Part shown: positions 14,172-22,423 of the stretch, one piece after another | Layout of the letters: each line of letters opens with the position of its first letter | How positions within the stretch are numbered: the first letter of the stretch is position 1 | Program-made: the position numbers and the translations under genes | NCBI GenBank assembly: GCA_017461945.1 | Contig: JAFTSB010000067.1 | Location: 62,001-126,000, forward strand | DNA: 64,000 nucleotides | Reading direction: 5' to 3' | DNA from: Clostridia bacterium | GTDB lineage: Bacteria > Bacillota > Clostridia > Oscillospirales > CAG-272 | The notes under the pieces: generated by a model | Database searches by the model: none | Seen by the model: the letters and a program-made list of their open reading frames with translations, nothing else | What the model was told of the DNA's origin: nothing

Positions 14172-14441
14172 TCAGATGTTCTTTTTTTCGCCACTATTTT
14201 TATACTTTTGGCGCGTAGCCTCGCCGCCACGCAAATGGCGCTCGTTTTTGTTTTTTTGTAAAATATCCTGTACGCGCTCAAACAAACAACGATTGACCCC
14301 TTGCAATTCTACTGTAACGTCTTTATGTACGGTGCTTTTGCTGATGCCAAAATATTGTGCAGCGGCACGAACGGTGCAGCCGTATTCCACAATATAATTC
14401 CCGATCAGCTCGCAGCGCCTTGGTTGACTGAAGTATGCCAT
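14172..14441 (-). CDS. spoIIID: sporulation transcriptional regulator SpoIIID
   Basis: 89-aa DNA-binding regulator that acts in the mother cell between the sigma-E and sigma-K stages of sporulation. The HTH GCTVRAAAQYFGISKSTVHKD (about residues 21-41) and the basic C-terminal block ERHLRGGEATRQKY are diagnostic; the usual length is about 80-95 aa. The presence of spoIIID marks the host as an endospore former. Its 3' end directly adjoins the right cassette, so the phage-like element was inserted immediately downstream of it. Confidence 0.95.
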   Translation of the reverse strand: MAYFSQPRRCELIGNYIVEYGCTVRAAAQYFGISKSTVHKDVTVELQGVNRCLFERVQDILQKNKNERHLRGGEATRQKYKNSGEKKNI

Positions 14442-14457
14442 GATTCTCTCTTTTCTG

Positions 14458-14486
14458 TTGAAAAATCAGAAGAAATCTGTTATACT
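14458..14486 (+). promoter_or_regulatory. promoter of the RNA methyltransferase gene
   Basis: TTGAAA (14458-14463), 17-base spacer, TATACT (14481-14486), about 45 bases before the ATG at 14532 and within the spoIIID upstream region. Confidence 0.65.
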
Positions 14487-14531
14487 ATATTATGCCAATT
14501 ACCGCAGATAAAGAACTGAAGGGTTAAAAAT

Positions 14532-15302
14532 ATGATAAAAGAAGAAAACCGCTTTGTTTCCTCCAATATTTTAGAAGGAATGACTTCTATTTCTGCCCTC
14601 CTTGGGGCGCAGGATGCCGGTGTAAATGATCGCATGATAACCGAGATTCTGTTTGACAAGGCTAAAAAAGCCAAAAAGTCACGTGAATATGCTTTTCTTG
14701 CCCACAAATGTGCAGAAAAAAATATAAAACTAACCTTGACCGATGCCGAAGCCTTGACAAAGATCTGCATCGGTAATACCCACGGCGGTATCGTTGCCCT
14801 TTGCGGAGAGCGGACACTCCCCTCCCCCTCGCGCAACAATTTGCCCTCAAACGGTTTTTTATGCCTTTTGGAAGGGATTGAGGATCCCTATAATTTCGGC
14901 TATGCACTTCGCTCTCTTTATGCGGCCGGATGCGACGGCATCCTGTTGGGTGAGCGTAACTGGATGAGCGCAGCCGGCGTTGTTGCCCGCGCCTCGGCTG
15001 GTGCTTCAGAGTCTATGCCCATTTGGACCGGTAACACCGAGGACGCCATTTCTTTGCTGAAGGAAATGGGATATCGGATCGTATGCGCCGGTATACGCGA
15101 CTCGGTTGGTTTGTACGATGCCGACTTAAAAAAACCTCTATTGCTGGTGGTGGGTGGCGAAAAACGCGGCATTTCTGCCGATATGCTTTCCAAGGCCGAT
15201 CAGATCGTGCGCATTGACTATGGTCGGGAATTCCGCGGTTCCCTTTCTGCCGCATCGGCCGCAACCGTAATGGCGTTTGAGATTTTAAGACAAAACTCAT
15301 AA
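14532..15302 (+). CDS. TrmH/SpoU-family RNA 2'-O-methyltransferase
   Basis: 256 aa: an N-terminal RNA-binding (SpoU substrate-binding-like) domain (VSSNILEGMTSI to about residue 95) and a C-terminal SPOUT knot domain. SPOUT motifs are ED.YNFG..LRS near 117-127, VVGGEKRGI near 205 and a final SLSAASAATVMAFEI near 235. The family methylates rRNA or tRNA ribose using SAM. The usual IPM.G..SSLNVS motif is modified (VRIDYGREFRGSLSAASA), so the target nucleotide cannot be named. It is monocistronic with its own promoter and terminator. Confidence 0.87.
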   Translation: MIKEENRFVSSNILEGMTSISALLGAQDAGVNDRMITEILFDKAKKAKKSREYAFLAHKCAEKNIKLTLTDAEALTKICIGNTHGGIVALCGERTLPSPSRNNLPSNGFLCLLEGIEDPYNFGYALRSLYAAGCDGILLGERNWMSAAGVVARASAGASESMPIWTGNTEDAISLLKEMGYRIVCAGIRDSVGLYDADLKKPLLLVVGGEKRGISADMLSKADQIVRIDYGREFRGSLSAASAATVMAFEILRQNS

Positions 15303-15348
15303 ACAAACCTTGGCGGTTGTGCAACGAAATTTGAAAGATTGGAAATAG

Positions 15349-15384
15349 AAAAAGCCCCTTGCGATTACTCGCAAGGGGCTTTTT
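15349..15384. terminator. bidirectional terminator
   Basis: 15-bp stem AAAAAGCCCCTTGCG/CGCAAGGGGCTTTTT between convergent genes. Confidence 0.9.
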
Positions 15385-15386
15385 TA

Positions 15387-16571
15387 TTATTCGGTGGTAT
15401 AGTTGTCGAAATAACCTTGGATATAGATGATAGGAGTGCCCTTATCGCCCGAGCCGGAGGTCAGATCGCAAAGGGAGCCAATCAGGTCAGTGAGACGTCT
15501 GGGGGTGGTGCCCATCTGCCCTTCTTGCTTGGTATCCTTATGAGAAATCTTATCCTCAATAGCGGCACGAAGTTCCTCACCGGTCAGATTGGCAAAATCA
15601 TTGTCAGCCAGGTACTTCAGCTTCAACTCATTGGGGGTTCCCTCCAGGCCCTTGGTATAAGCAGGAGAAACCACCGGGTCAGCCAGCTCCCAGATCTTAC
15701 CGACAGGATCCTTAAAGGCACCATCGCCATATACCATGACCTCAACCAACTTGCCGGTCTCCTGCAGGATACGATCCTGAATGGCTTCTACCAACGTCTG
15801 GCAATCGCGGGGAAACAGCTTGACCTTATCATCGGTGGCCTTATTGGAACCAAGCAGACCGTAATTCTCGTTATAACCGCTGCCGTCGATGGGGGCAGAC
15901 ATAATATCGTCCATGCCGTATACCGTCTTGGCACCGGCAGCCTTCAGCAGTCTCTTGGTGCGAGCACGGGTGTGAATATCGCAGCAAAGAACGTTATCGG
16001 TATACTTCAAAATGGCGCGAGGATCGTTTGCAAAAATAATTTCGCAATCGGCGCCTTCTGCACGGACAAGCTGCTCGTAATATTCTACATAGTCTACACC
16101 GGTAAAGGTGTGCTTTTCATAGCCAAAGCACTCACGGTAGCGCTTCACGTCCAAAACATCGCTGTAAGGATTGATCCCTGCTGCGTCAATAGCATCCAGG
16201 CTGACCAAGTGGTTGCCCACCTCGTCCGAGGGATAGGACAGCATGATCACAACCTTTTTGGCACCTCTGGCAATGCCGGTCAGACACACAGAAAAGCGAT
16301 TGCGAGAAAGGATCGGGAAAACGATACCAACCGTCTCACCGCCGAATTTATTGCGAATGTCGGTTGCAATATTGTCATTGGTGACGTAATTCTCCTGTGC
16401 GCGCGCAACGATAGATTCAGTCATAGCAACAATGTCACGATTTCTGATCTCATAGCCGCCGTCCTTGGCAGCCTCTATAATGCAATTGGTAACGATTGCT
16501 GTCAAATCGTCTCCGCCGCGAATAATGGGGGCGCGAACTCCGCGAGATACAGTACCGATCATACGGCTCAT
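15387..16571 (-). CDS. CofE-like (F420-0 gamma-glutamyl ligase family) protein
   Basis: 394 aa from the ATG at 16571 (AAAGGAG ten bases upstream; a TTG two codons earlier is too close). The N-terminal half contains the ligase-type start (RAPIIRGGDDLTAIV) and motifs MTESIVARAQ and GIVFPILSRNRFS seen in the F420-0:glutamate ligase family. The C-terminal part (VYGDGAFKDPVGKIWELADPVVSPA) is also characteristic. No other F420 gene is in the window and the organism class rarely makes F420, so the true substrate may differ; the large Clostridia subfamily is uncharacterised. Confidence 0.8.
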   Translation of the reverse strand: MSRMIGTVSRGVRAPIIRGGDDLTAIVTNCIIEAAKDGGYEIRNRDIVAMTESIVARAQENYVTNDNIATDIRNKFGGETVGIVFPILSRNRFSVCLTGIARGAKKVVIMLSYPSDEVGNHLVSLDAIDAAGINPYSDVLDVKRYRECFGYEKHTFTGVDYVEYYEQLVRAEGADCEIIFANDPRAILKYTDNVLCCDIHTRARTKRLLKAAGAKTVYGMDDIMSAPIDGSGYNENYGLLGSNKATDDKVKLFPRDCQTLVEAIQDRILQETGKLVEVMVYGDGAFKDPVGKIWELADPVVSPAYTKGLEGTPNELKLKYLADNDFANLTGEELRAAIEDKISHKDTKQEGQMGTTPRRLTDLIGSLCDLTSGSGDKGTPIIYIQGYFDNYTTE

Positions 16572-16640
16572 AAACAAACCACTCCTTTTTTAAGCCGCTT
16601 GCCTTGCAAGCAGGGGTAAGATGATTTTACCACATCCATT

Positions 16641-16669
16641 AGTATACCAAAAAAATGTCGGTTTGTAAA
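16641..16669 (-). promoter_or_regulatory. promoter of CofE-like gene
   Basis: TTTACA (16669-16664), 17-base spacer, TATACT (16646-16641) with an extended TGG, minus strand. A GCTTGC/GCAAGC hairpin lies between promoter and ATG. Confidence 0.7.
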
Positions 16670-16751
16670 GGTTTTTCGAATAAAAAAACGCTGTTTTTTT
16701 CGTTTTGGCAAAGTAGTATAATATTATTGTATTATAGTTTGAATTTCCGTA

Positions 16752-16794
16752 AAAATGAATAAAGAGGGGCGTATTGCCCCTCTTTATTCATTTT
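16752..16794. terminator. intrinsic terminator with 19-bp perfect stem
   Basis: AAAATGAATAAAGAGGGGC pairs with its complement across a 5-base loop, followed on the minus strand by more A/T. It ends the serine hydrolase gene. Confidence 0.85.
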
Positions 16795-16800
16795 GGGTCA

Positions 16801-17946
16801 TCAATATTCCAATGCTGCATAGATCAAATTGCGCAGTCTGGGATGTACAATGGGCTCTTTGCTGTTCAGCATGTGCTGCAGATAAACAATAGAAAGCTCC
16901 TTTTCTGGGTCACAATGCACATATGCCCCCGCAGCACCTCCCCAGGCAAATTCACCAAGCGAGGTAAGCGATCCGCCCTTTGCCGGGCTGATAAAGGTGC
17001 GAACGCCAAAGCCGTAGCCATAGCCACGGAAAGCATCCCAGTTGAAATCGGGACGCGTGTTATCATCCAGGCAGTCCGAACGCATCAGATCCACCGCACG
17101 TCCGGAGAGAATACGGTTGCCATTGGGAGCAACGCCCTTGTGCGTCAACGTCTCAGCAAACAGAATATAGTCGTCCACGCAAGAAATGCACCCTGCCCCA
17201 CCGCTTTCAAACTTGGGGCCAAAGATATGATCGTTTTTAAAGCCAAACTCAATCGGCTTTCCCTGTGCAGCGTCGAACTTATATTGCATGGCCATTCGTG
17301 GGATCAGATCATCGGTCAGGTGATAATAAGAATTCTTCATCCCGATCGGATCAAAAATATTTTTTTGCACATAATTGCCAAAGGATTCTCCGGTCACCAC
17401 CTCGATAATGCGTGCCAACACATCGTGTGAAAAACCGTACATCCAATGCTCGCCCGGATGGAAATTCAAGGGACGAGTGGCAAAGGCCTTGATGATATCA
17501 GCAGTGCTGGGGGCGCCGTTGTGCTCCTCCATACAAGCCATAATTTCAGGGGCCTTTGTGTTGTAAGCGATACCGGAGGTCATGGTCATTAAATGCCAAA
17601 TGCGCAAGGTGTGACGGGCGGGAACGGTGGAGCTTGCACCTCTTGCATCCATCACCTTTACTTTGGGGTTAACATATTCGGGTAGATACTTACTAACCGG
17701 CTCCTGCAAAAGGATTTTTCCTCGCTCCAGCTGCTGCAGGGCCGCCACCATTGTCAAGAGCTTAGAGGCGGAATACATATAATAAAGATCGTCACGGCGA
17801 ATCGGTTCTGCGGTGGCCAGATTACGATATCCGGCGCTGTGCCGATAGATTTCTTTTCCCTTTTGATAGATTACAATATCTCTGGAAGGAACGCCCTCCA
17901 AATCATACAAATTGTCAATGTATTCAGTCAAATATTTGAAATTCAT
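16801..17946 (-). CDS. serine hydrolase, beta-lactamase class C/esterase family
   Basis: 381 aa from the ATG at 17946; the ATG two codons earlier directly touches the GGGGGAGG ribosome site, so the second is preferred. The catalytic motif SASK (S-x-x-K, near residue 60) and a YGFSHD segment replacing YxN (near 168) place it in the beta-lactamase/D-peptidase/esterase superfamily. There is no signal peptide, so it is cytoplasmic and more likely an esterase or peptidase than a resistance enzyme. It is co-oriented with the SGNH hydrolase 14 bases upstream, suggesting joint action on an acylated substrate. Confidence 0.85.
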   Translation of the reverse strand: MNFKYLTEYIDNLYDLEGVPSRDIVIYQKGKEIYRHSAGYRNLATAEPIRRDDLYYMYSASKLLTMVAALQQLERGKILLQEPVSKYLPEYVNPKVKVMDARGASSTVPARHTLRIWHLMTMTSGIAYNTKAPEIMACMEEHNGAPSTADIIKAFATRPLNFHPGEHWMYGFSHDVLARIIEVVTGESFGNYVQKNIFDPIGMKNSYYHLTDDLIPRMAMQYKFDAAQGKPIEFGFKNDHIFGPKFESGGAGCISCVDDYILFAETLTHKGVAPNGNRILSGRAVDLMRSDCLDDNTRPDFNWDAFRGYGYGFGVRTFISPAKGGSLTSLGEFAWGGAAGAYVHCDPEKELSIVYLQHMLNSKEPIVHPRLRNLIYAALEY

Positions 17947-17960
17947 AGCCATCCTCCCCC

Positions 17961-18689
17961 TTATTTTGCTTGGTACATTGTGCTTTCGTTTTCCGGCGTT
18001 GCGTTCAATTCTTTGCCAAAGATCGTATCAAACAGCATATCCGCAAACAAATGGTGCATTTCTCTCGTAGGGTGATTGATGCGATTGCACAGCATCATAG
18101 TGGTATCCTCGGTCTTGCTTTTTTTCTTCCAGACCGAATAGCAATCACACACCGTAACGCCCATTTCCCTGGCCAAATCGCAAGCTTTTCCAATAAACAG
18201 ATCCATTTTGCCGCTGTTTTGCATATCGGCGGTTTTGTGGGCGTAATCCCACCAGCGTTTTTCGGTATCCTCGGCCACGTAGGTATTCAGCATATTGGGA
18301 GACAGATAAATAACATCCGCCCCCGAGGCAAGACATTTTGCAAAAATTTCGCGCATAGCCTCAAGAAAGCTTTCCAGTTCCTTGTTCACATCATTAAGGC
18401 CAAAACAAACAATTACAAGGTCGGGCTCGTGCTTCAGCACCTGCTTTTCCAAACGCGCCACCGAGGCCTTGGCGGTGGTACCGCCGATAGCGGCATTGAT
18501 CACGTTAACCGGCACGTAATTCCGCACCTTATTCAGCTTTTGCCGCAACAGATTCCAGTAAACAGTATCATAATCGATTTCGCCCTGTAGGGCACCGTGT
18601 GTGACACTGTCGCCAAAAGCAACAATTGTAATCGGACCGTACTTTTCCAGATCGGCGCGCTCCATATACAATTTATCTTTAATATGCAT
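17961..18689 (-). CDS. SGNH/GDSL hydrolase
   Basis: 242 aa from the ATG at 18689, preceded by GGGAGGG. Block I GDSVTHG (about residues 25-31), block III GLNDVN near 98 and a C-terminal region with a candidate catalytic His (NRINHPTREMHH) mark an SGNH esterase; no signal peptide, so cytosolic. Probable role is deacetylation of imported oligosaccharides, by analogy with rhamnogalacturonan acetylesterase-like relatives. It forms an operon with the serine hydrolase. Confidence 0.86.
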   Translation of the reverse strand: MHIKDKLYMERADLEKYGPITIVAFGDSVTHGALQGEIDYDTVYWNLLRQKLNKVRNYVPVNVINAAIGGTTAKASVARLEKQVLKHEPDLVIVCFGLNDVNKELESFLEAMREIFAKCLASGADVIYLSPNMLNTYVAEDTEKRWWDYAHKTADMQNSGKMDLFIGKACDLAREMGVTVCDCYSVWKKKSKTEDTTMMLCNRINHPTREMHHLFADMLFDTIFGKELNATPENESTMYQAK

Positions 18690-18869
18690 CGGACATCCCT
18701 CCCATCGGTTTCTTTTATTATACTCTTTTAAGCAACCACCCGTCAACCCTTTTTCACAAAAAGCAAGATATTGAAAGAAAACTTGACCAAAAACTTTGAT
18801 TTTGAGAGTTTAGGGCGGTTTTTTTATCGATTTTAAAGGAAAACAGCGATTTTTCCCCTTTTTGACCCA

Positions 18870-18898
18870 TTGACGAGTACCCTAAATTGTGATATAAT
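18870..18898 (+). promoter_or_regulatory. strong promoter of the CNNM transporter leader
   Basis: TTGACG (18870-18875), 17-base spacer, TATAAT (18893-18898) with an extended TGA before the -10. It gives a leader of about 190 bases. Confidence 0.85.
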
Positions 18899-18943
18899 TA
18901 GGCTATCCTAATAATATTGAGGAAAGGAGAACCCACACCGAAC

Positions 18944-19033
18944 ATGGACGCGGACAGTTGTACCCCCAAGCACGACGAACCCCCTTTACAATCTTGGCTG
19001 TTTTGTGATGGACATAACCCGATGCTTATGTAA
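18944..19033 (+). CDS. 29-aa leader peptide upstream of CNNM transporter
   Basis: A 30-codon frame inside the transcribed leader. Its start is rich in Asp and its middle holds an acidic-proline cluster (MDADSCTPKHDEPP...), similar in composition to leader peptides that destabilise ribosomes at low magnesium, such as enterobacterial MgtL. The TAA stop (19031-19033) lies exactly in the 4-base loop of the inner terminator hairpin. AAAGGAG is present but about 14 bases from the ATG, longer than ideal, so translation efficiency is uncertain. The attenuator role is inferred. Confidence 0.55.
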   Translation: MDADSCTPKHDEPPLQSWLFCDGHNPMLM

Positions 19034-19061
19034 ATAAGCGTTTTTGGTTATGCCTTTTTTT
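19010..19061 (+). terminator. leader intrinsic terminator (candidate attenuator)
   Basis: Outer stem GG(A)CATAACC/GGTTATGCC and inner stem GCTTAT/ATAAGC, then seven T residues, 36 bases before the transporter ATG. A terminator between promoter and gene implies conditional readthrough. No known riboswitch class was recognised in the leader. Confidence 0.8.
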
Positions 19062-19096
19062 GCGCCTATTTTTAAATTGTAAAGGAGTTTTTTAAC

Positions 19097-20440
19097 ATGA
19101 ATATTGCTTTGATGCTATTGCTTCAGGTCGTTCTGATCGCCCTGAATGCCATTTTTGCCTGTGCCGAAATTGCGGTGATCAGCACCAATCCTGCCAAGCT
19201 GGAGCAGCTGGCCGAAAAAGGTGATAAGCGCGCCAAGCGGCTGCTGAAATTAACCGCCCAACCCGCCCGTTTTTTGGCCACGATTCAGGTCGCCATTACC
19301 CTTTCCGGCTTTTTGGGCTCTGCGTTTGCAGCAGATAACTTTGCCGAGCCCCTCGTTCATTGGCTAGAGAGTATAGGCTTACATATCCCCGAGGCGGTTA
19401 TCGTGATTTTGATCACATTGATCCTGTCCTTTTTCACGCTTGTTTTTGGTGAGCTTGTTCCCAAGCGTCTTGCCCAGCGAAAGGCCGAATCGCTCTCCCT
19501 TGGCATTTCCGGCTTGGTTTACGGTATTTCCAAGATTTTTGCCCCTTTGGTAGCCCTTCTGACGGTTTCCACCAACGGCATTTTGCGATTGTTTCACATC
19601 GATCCCAATGCCACTGAGGAGGATGTCAGCGAGGAGGATATCAAGTTGACGATTGATACTGCCTCCAAGCAGGGATCCATTGAAGAAGAAGAAAAAGAAC
19701 TGATCCAAAATATTTTTGAATTTGACGATCTGACGGCCGGTGAGATCGTAACTCACCGCACCGAGCTGGCTTTGCTTTGGACCGAGGAAAGCGACGAGGA
19801 GTGGGAAAACACCATCAAGACCAACCGCTTTACCCTTTACCCTGTTTGTGAAGAAAGCGTTGACAAGGTGGTGGGTATTCTCAGCACCAAGGATTATTTC
19901 CGTTTGGAGAGCACCGATCGCGAAACCGTTATGAAAGAGGCTGTCCGTCCCGCTTATTTCGTCCCCGATGGCGTGAAGGCTGACGTATTGTTCCGCAATA
20001 TGAAGCAAGAGCGCGTTTCTTTAGCCGTGGTCATCGACGAGCACGGTGGCGTACTGGGCATCGTTACCATGAACGACCTGATCGAATGTCTGTTGGGCGA
20101 CCTGACCGACGAGGAGACCCCCATTGCTCCCGAGCCTGAAATCCAGGCCTTGGAGGACGGTAGCTGGCATGTACTTGGTTGTGTCACCTTAGATGCCCTT
20201 AGTAAGGAGCTTGGCATCGAGATTGAAAACGAGGATTGTGACACCATTGGCGGCCTTGCCCTGGCAAAGCTTGGCTCTATCCCCGCCGACGGAACCGGAT
20301 TTACCGTGGAGACCGAGCAGCTTTCTATCGAGGTAGATAACGTACAAGATCTCCAGGTTGTCAGCGCCCTTGTGCGCATTCTCCCCCCCGTCCTCACTGA
20401 AGAAGACGAGAAAAACACCGATGATGAAGAAAATGAATAA
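19097..20440 (+). CDS. CNNM/CorC-type transporter (hemolysin C family)
   Basis: 447 aa. The N-terminal DUF21 membrane domain (about residues 1-185, with the ACAEIAVISTN and FGELVPKRLAQRKAE motifs) is followed by two CBS domains (about 205-335, ending in the DEHGGVLGIVTMNDLIE motif) and a C-terminal CorC_HlyC domain (about 345-430). Bacterial members are linked to magnesium/cobalt efflux (for example MpfA of Staphylococcus). The gene has its own promoter, leader with terminator and downstream terminator. AAAGGAG lies 10 bases before the ATG. The very acidic tail (EEDEKNTDDEENE) is unremarkable for the family. Confidence 0.93.
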   Translation: MNIALMLLLQVVLIALNAIFACAEIAVISTNPAKLEQLAEKGDKRAKRLLKLTAQPARFLATIQVAITLSGFLGSAFAADNFAEPLVHWLESIGLHIPEAVIVILITLILSFFTLVFGELVPKRLAQRKAESLSLGISGLVYGISKIFAPLVALLTVSTNGILRLFHIDPNATEEDVSEEDIKLTIDTASKQGSIEEEEKELIQNIFEFDDLTAGEIVTHRTELALLWTEESDEEWENTIKTNRFTLYPVCEESVDKVVGILSTKDYFRLESTDRETVMKEAVRPAYFVPDGVKADVLFRNMKQERVSLAVVIDEHGGVLGIVTMNDLIECLLGDLTDEETPIAPEPEIQALEDGSWHVLGCVTLDALSKELGIEIENEDCDTIGGLALAKLGSIPADGTGFTVETEQLSIEVDNVQDLQVVSALVRILPPVLTEEDEKNTDDEENE

Positions 20441-20477
20441 CAACAAGCGCCGTGGAGCTTCCACGGCGCTTGTTGTT
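20439..20477. terminator. bidirectional terminator
   Basis: 18-bp perfect stem AACAACAAGCGCCGTGGA and its complement with a 3-base loop, between the transporter gene and the convergent ABC permease; it overlaps the last base pairs of the permease stop. Confidence 0.9.
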
Positions 20478-21372
20478 ATAATTTTCTTTTTTTGATCGCG
20501 TGAATGAAAATATACACTCCTATTAAAATTGCAACGCTGATACCTAAAATGAGGTACATAACAGAAGTGCTGACCAAATGATCGAAAAAATAGAGGTTAC
20601 AATCCAACGCATCTCGCAATCCAACCATCGTCTGTTCGGGAACGCCTTCCTTTTCCAATTGCTCCAGTGCCCCTCGCATGGCGTGATTGCGGATCAGCGA
20701 GGTTCCATAAGTGCCGGGCAAAAAAGAGATCACCGTGCGCAGGCCTTCTCCAAAGGTGGAGATTGGCATATATGCACCGCAAATAAAACCATATCCCGCG
20801 CTGACCAATGTTCCAACAGCAGAGATCTGCCCCTGTGTCGACAAAAAGACGTTAATAATGGAAGAAAGTGCCGTGCCAAACAACACCAGCAGGAAAACAT
20901 CCAAAAGAAGTAAGAATACATCTGCAACAGAAAAATACCAACCCACAAACCCGATATAAATCAGGCACACAGCAGCCGCCACAAGGCAAACCAATAATGT
21001 GGAAAGCAGCGTCGCGGTATAATAACTGATCGACAATGCCGCAGGACGGAGCGGTGAGATGCAAAAATCCTTATTTGCTCCGGTCACCTTGTCCTGTACC
21101 ATTAAAAAATTAGAGCAAAAGGCAACGGTTACGCAAGACACCGCTAAAATGGAGGAGATCAGCTGACCGCCAACAAGGCCGTTGATCAGCTTTTCTGACA
21201 GCTGTAGTTGTGGCGGCAGGTTGGAAAGAAAGCTGTCTCGATATACATTTCCTAAAAAGGTAACATACAGAACCAGCAAAATGGCGGGTGTGATCAGCGC
21301 GGTAAAAAACATCCCCTTATCTTTAAAAAACAGCTTGACATGGCGTTTTATCAAGATGATTGTTGTGTTCAT
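20476..21372 (-). CDS. ABC-2 type transporter permease
   Basis: 298 aa with six predicted membrane spans and a long extracellular loop between spans 1 and 2, the ABC-2 exporter layout. A reentrant AYMPISTFGEGLR segment before a late loop is typical of drug/antibiotic export permeases. It overlaps the ATPase gene by four bases (ATGA), so both subunits are coupled. Substrate unknown; an antimicrobial or lipid-like compound is plausible. Confidence 0.9.
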   Translation of the reverse strand: MNTTIILIKRHVKLFFKDKGMFFTALITPAILLVLYVTFLGNVYRDSFLSNLPPQLQLSEKLINGLVGGQLISSILAVSCVTVAFCSNFLMVQDKVTGANKDFCISPLRPAALSISYYTATLLSTLLVCLVAAAVCLIYIGFVGWYFSVADVFLLLLDVFLLVLFGTALSSIINVFLSTQGQISAVGTLVSAGYGFICGAYMPISTFGEGLRTVISFLPGTYGTSLIRNHAMRGALEQLEKEGVPEQTMVGLRDALDCNLYFFDHLVSTSVMYLILGISVAILIGVYIFIHAIKKRKL

Positions 21373-22283
21373 TTCCCTTCACCTCCATTCAATTTCTTGC
21401 CGGTAACTGCAAGAAACACATCATCCATTTTCCCCTTTGTGACCTCGAAATCACGGAATGCTGCAGGATGATTTGCGATCAACTCAGCAGCAGCGCGTGT
21501 ATTGGGAACAGACAAACGGAATGCATCCCGGATCGGCTCGTACGGAAGACCAAATGCACGAATTGTCTCCTCGCTCTCTCCGTAAACGGTGATAAAATCC
21601 CCGGTGTAGGCGTTTTTCAATTCCAGCGGTGTTCCCTTTGCGGCAATGCTTCCCTCGTCAATGATCACCACGTAATCGGCCTCTGCTGCCTCTTCCATAT
21701 AATGCGTCGTTAAAAACACCGTCAGCTGCTCGTCCCTTCTCAAAACCGATAGAACATCCCACAGCATTTTTCGGGTCTGAGGATCCAATCCTGTGGTGGG
21801 CTCGTCCAATATCAGAATCTCGGGCTGATGCAATAAAGCTCTTGCAATATCGATTCTGCGCCGTTGTCCCCCTGAAAGCTTGGCAACAGGGCGCTTTAAA
21901 AGCGGCTCCAGCTCCAATAGCGCAGCAAGAACATTTAACCGCTGACGAAAACGCTCGCCGGTCAAGCCGTAAAGTGCGCCGCGACACTCTAAATTGTCAT
22001 ACACACACAATGCGCCGTCCAGCACAGAATTCTGAAAGACCACTCCAAGTTTTTGTTTTACCGCATCCGGAGCAATGGCAGGATCATCTCCGCCTATTAA
22101 AATTTTACCGTTATCCTTTGAGAGCTGACCGCACATCATATGAATCGTAGTAGACTTGCCGGCGCCGTTGCTGCCAAGAAATGCAAAAAGATCTCCCTTT
22201 TTAACGCAAAAGCTGATATCCTTTACCGCCTTTACTTCGCCAAAGCTTTTTTGCAAATGTTCGATTTCAATAATGTTGCTCAT
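21369..22283 (-). CDS. ABC transporter ATP-binding protein
   Basis: 304 aa from the ATG at 22283 (GGGAGGG before it; the longer frame has no site). Walker A GSNGAGKST near residue 36, signature KLSGGQRRR near 135, Walker B ILILDEPTTGLDP near 155 and a switch His (LTTHYMEEA) are intact. The C-terminal extension of about 75 aa is typical of the DrrA/daunorubicin-type exporter ATPases. It pairs with the permease that follows. Confidence 0.93.
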   Translation of the reverse strand: MSNIIEIEHLQKSFGEVKAVKDISFCVKKGDLFAFLGSNGAGKSTTIHMMCGQLSKDNGKILIGGDDPAIAPDAVKQKLGVVFQNSVLDGALCVYDNLECRGALYGLTGERFRQRLNVLAALLELEPLLKRPVAKLSGGQRRRIDIARALLHQPEILILDEPTTGLDPQTRKMLWDVLSVLRRDEQLTVFLTTHYMEEAAEADYVVIIDEGSIAAKGTPLELKNAYTGDFITVYGESEETIRAFGLPYEPIRDAFRLSVPNTRAAAELIANHPAAFRDFEVTKGKMDDVFLAVTGKKLNGGEGK

Positions 22284-22380
22284 AATACCCTCCCTTGCCG
22301 TTTCTGCTTTTATTTTACACAATCTCTATGAGTTTTGCAATATTTTTTTACTGTTCGGTCAGTTTAAAAGGGTAAACGGC

Positions 22381-22418
22381 AAAAAAGGAACAGACACTTG
22401 CGTGTCTGTTCCTTTTTT
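22381..22418. terminator. intrinsic terminator with 17-bp perfect stem
   Basis: AAAAAAGGAACAGACAC/GTGTCTGTTCCTTTTTT with a TTGC loop, directly after fucO on the minus strand. Confidence 0.9.
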
Positions 22419-22423
22419 GTTTA

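Noticed and set aside
14172-14441. spoIIID taken as a phage regulator because it adjoins the element
   Set aside because: Its HTH and C-terminal block match the sporulation regulator closely; it lies outside the right cassette and is a host gene.
18870-19096. SRP RNA, 6S RNA, M-box or yybP-ykoY riboswitch in the leader
   Set aside because: The diagnostic sequence motifs of these RNAs are not visible; only a terminator and short frame can be supported.
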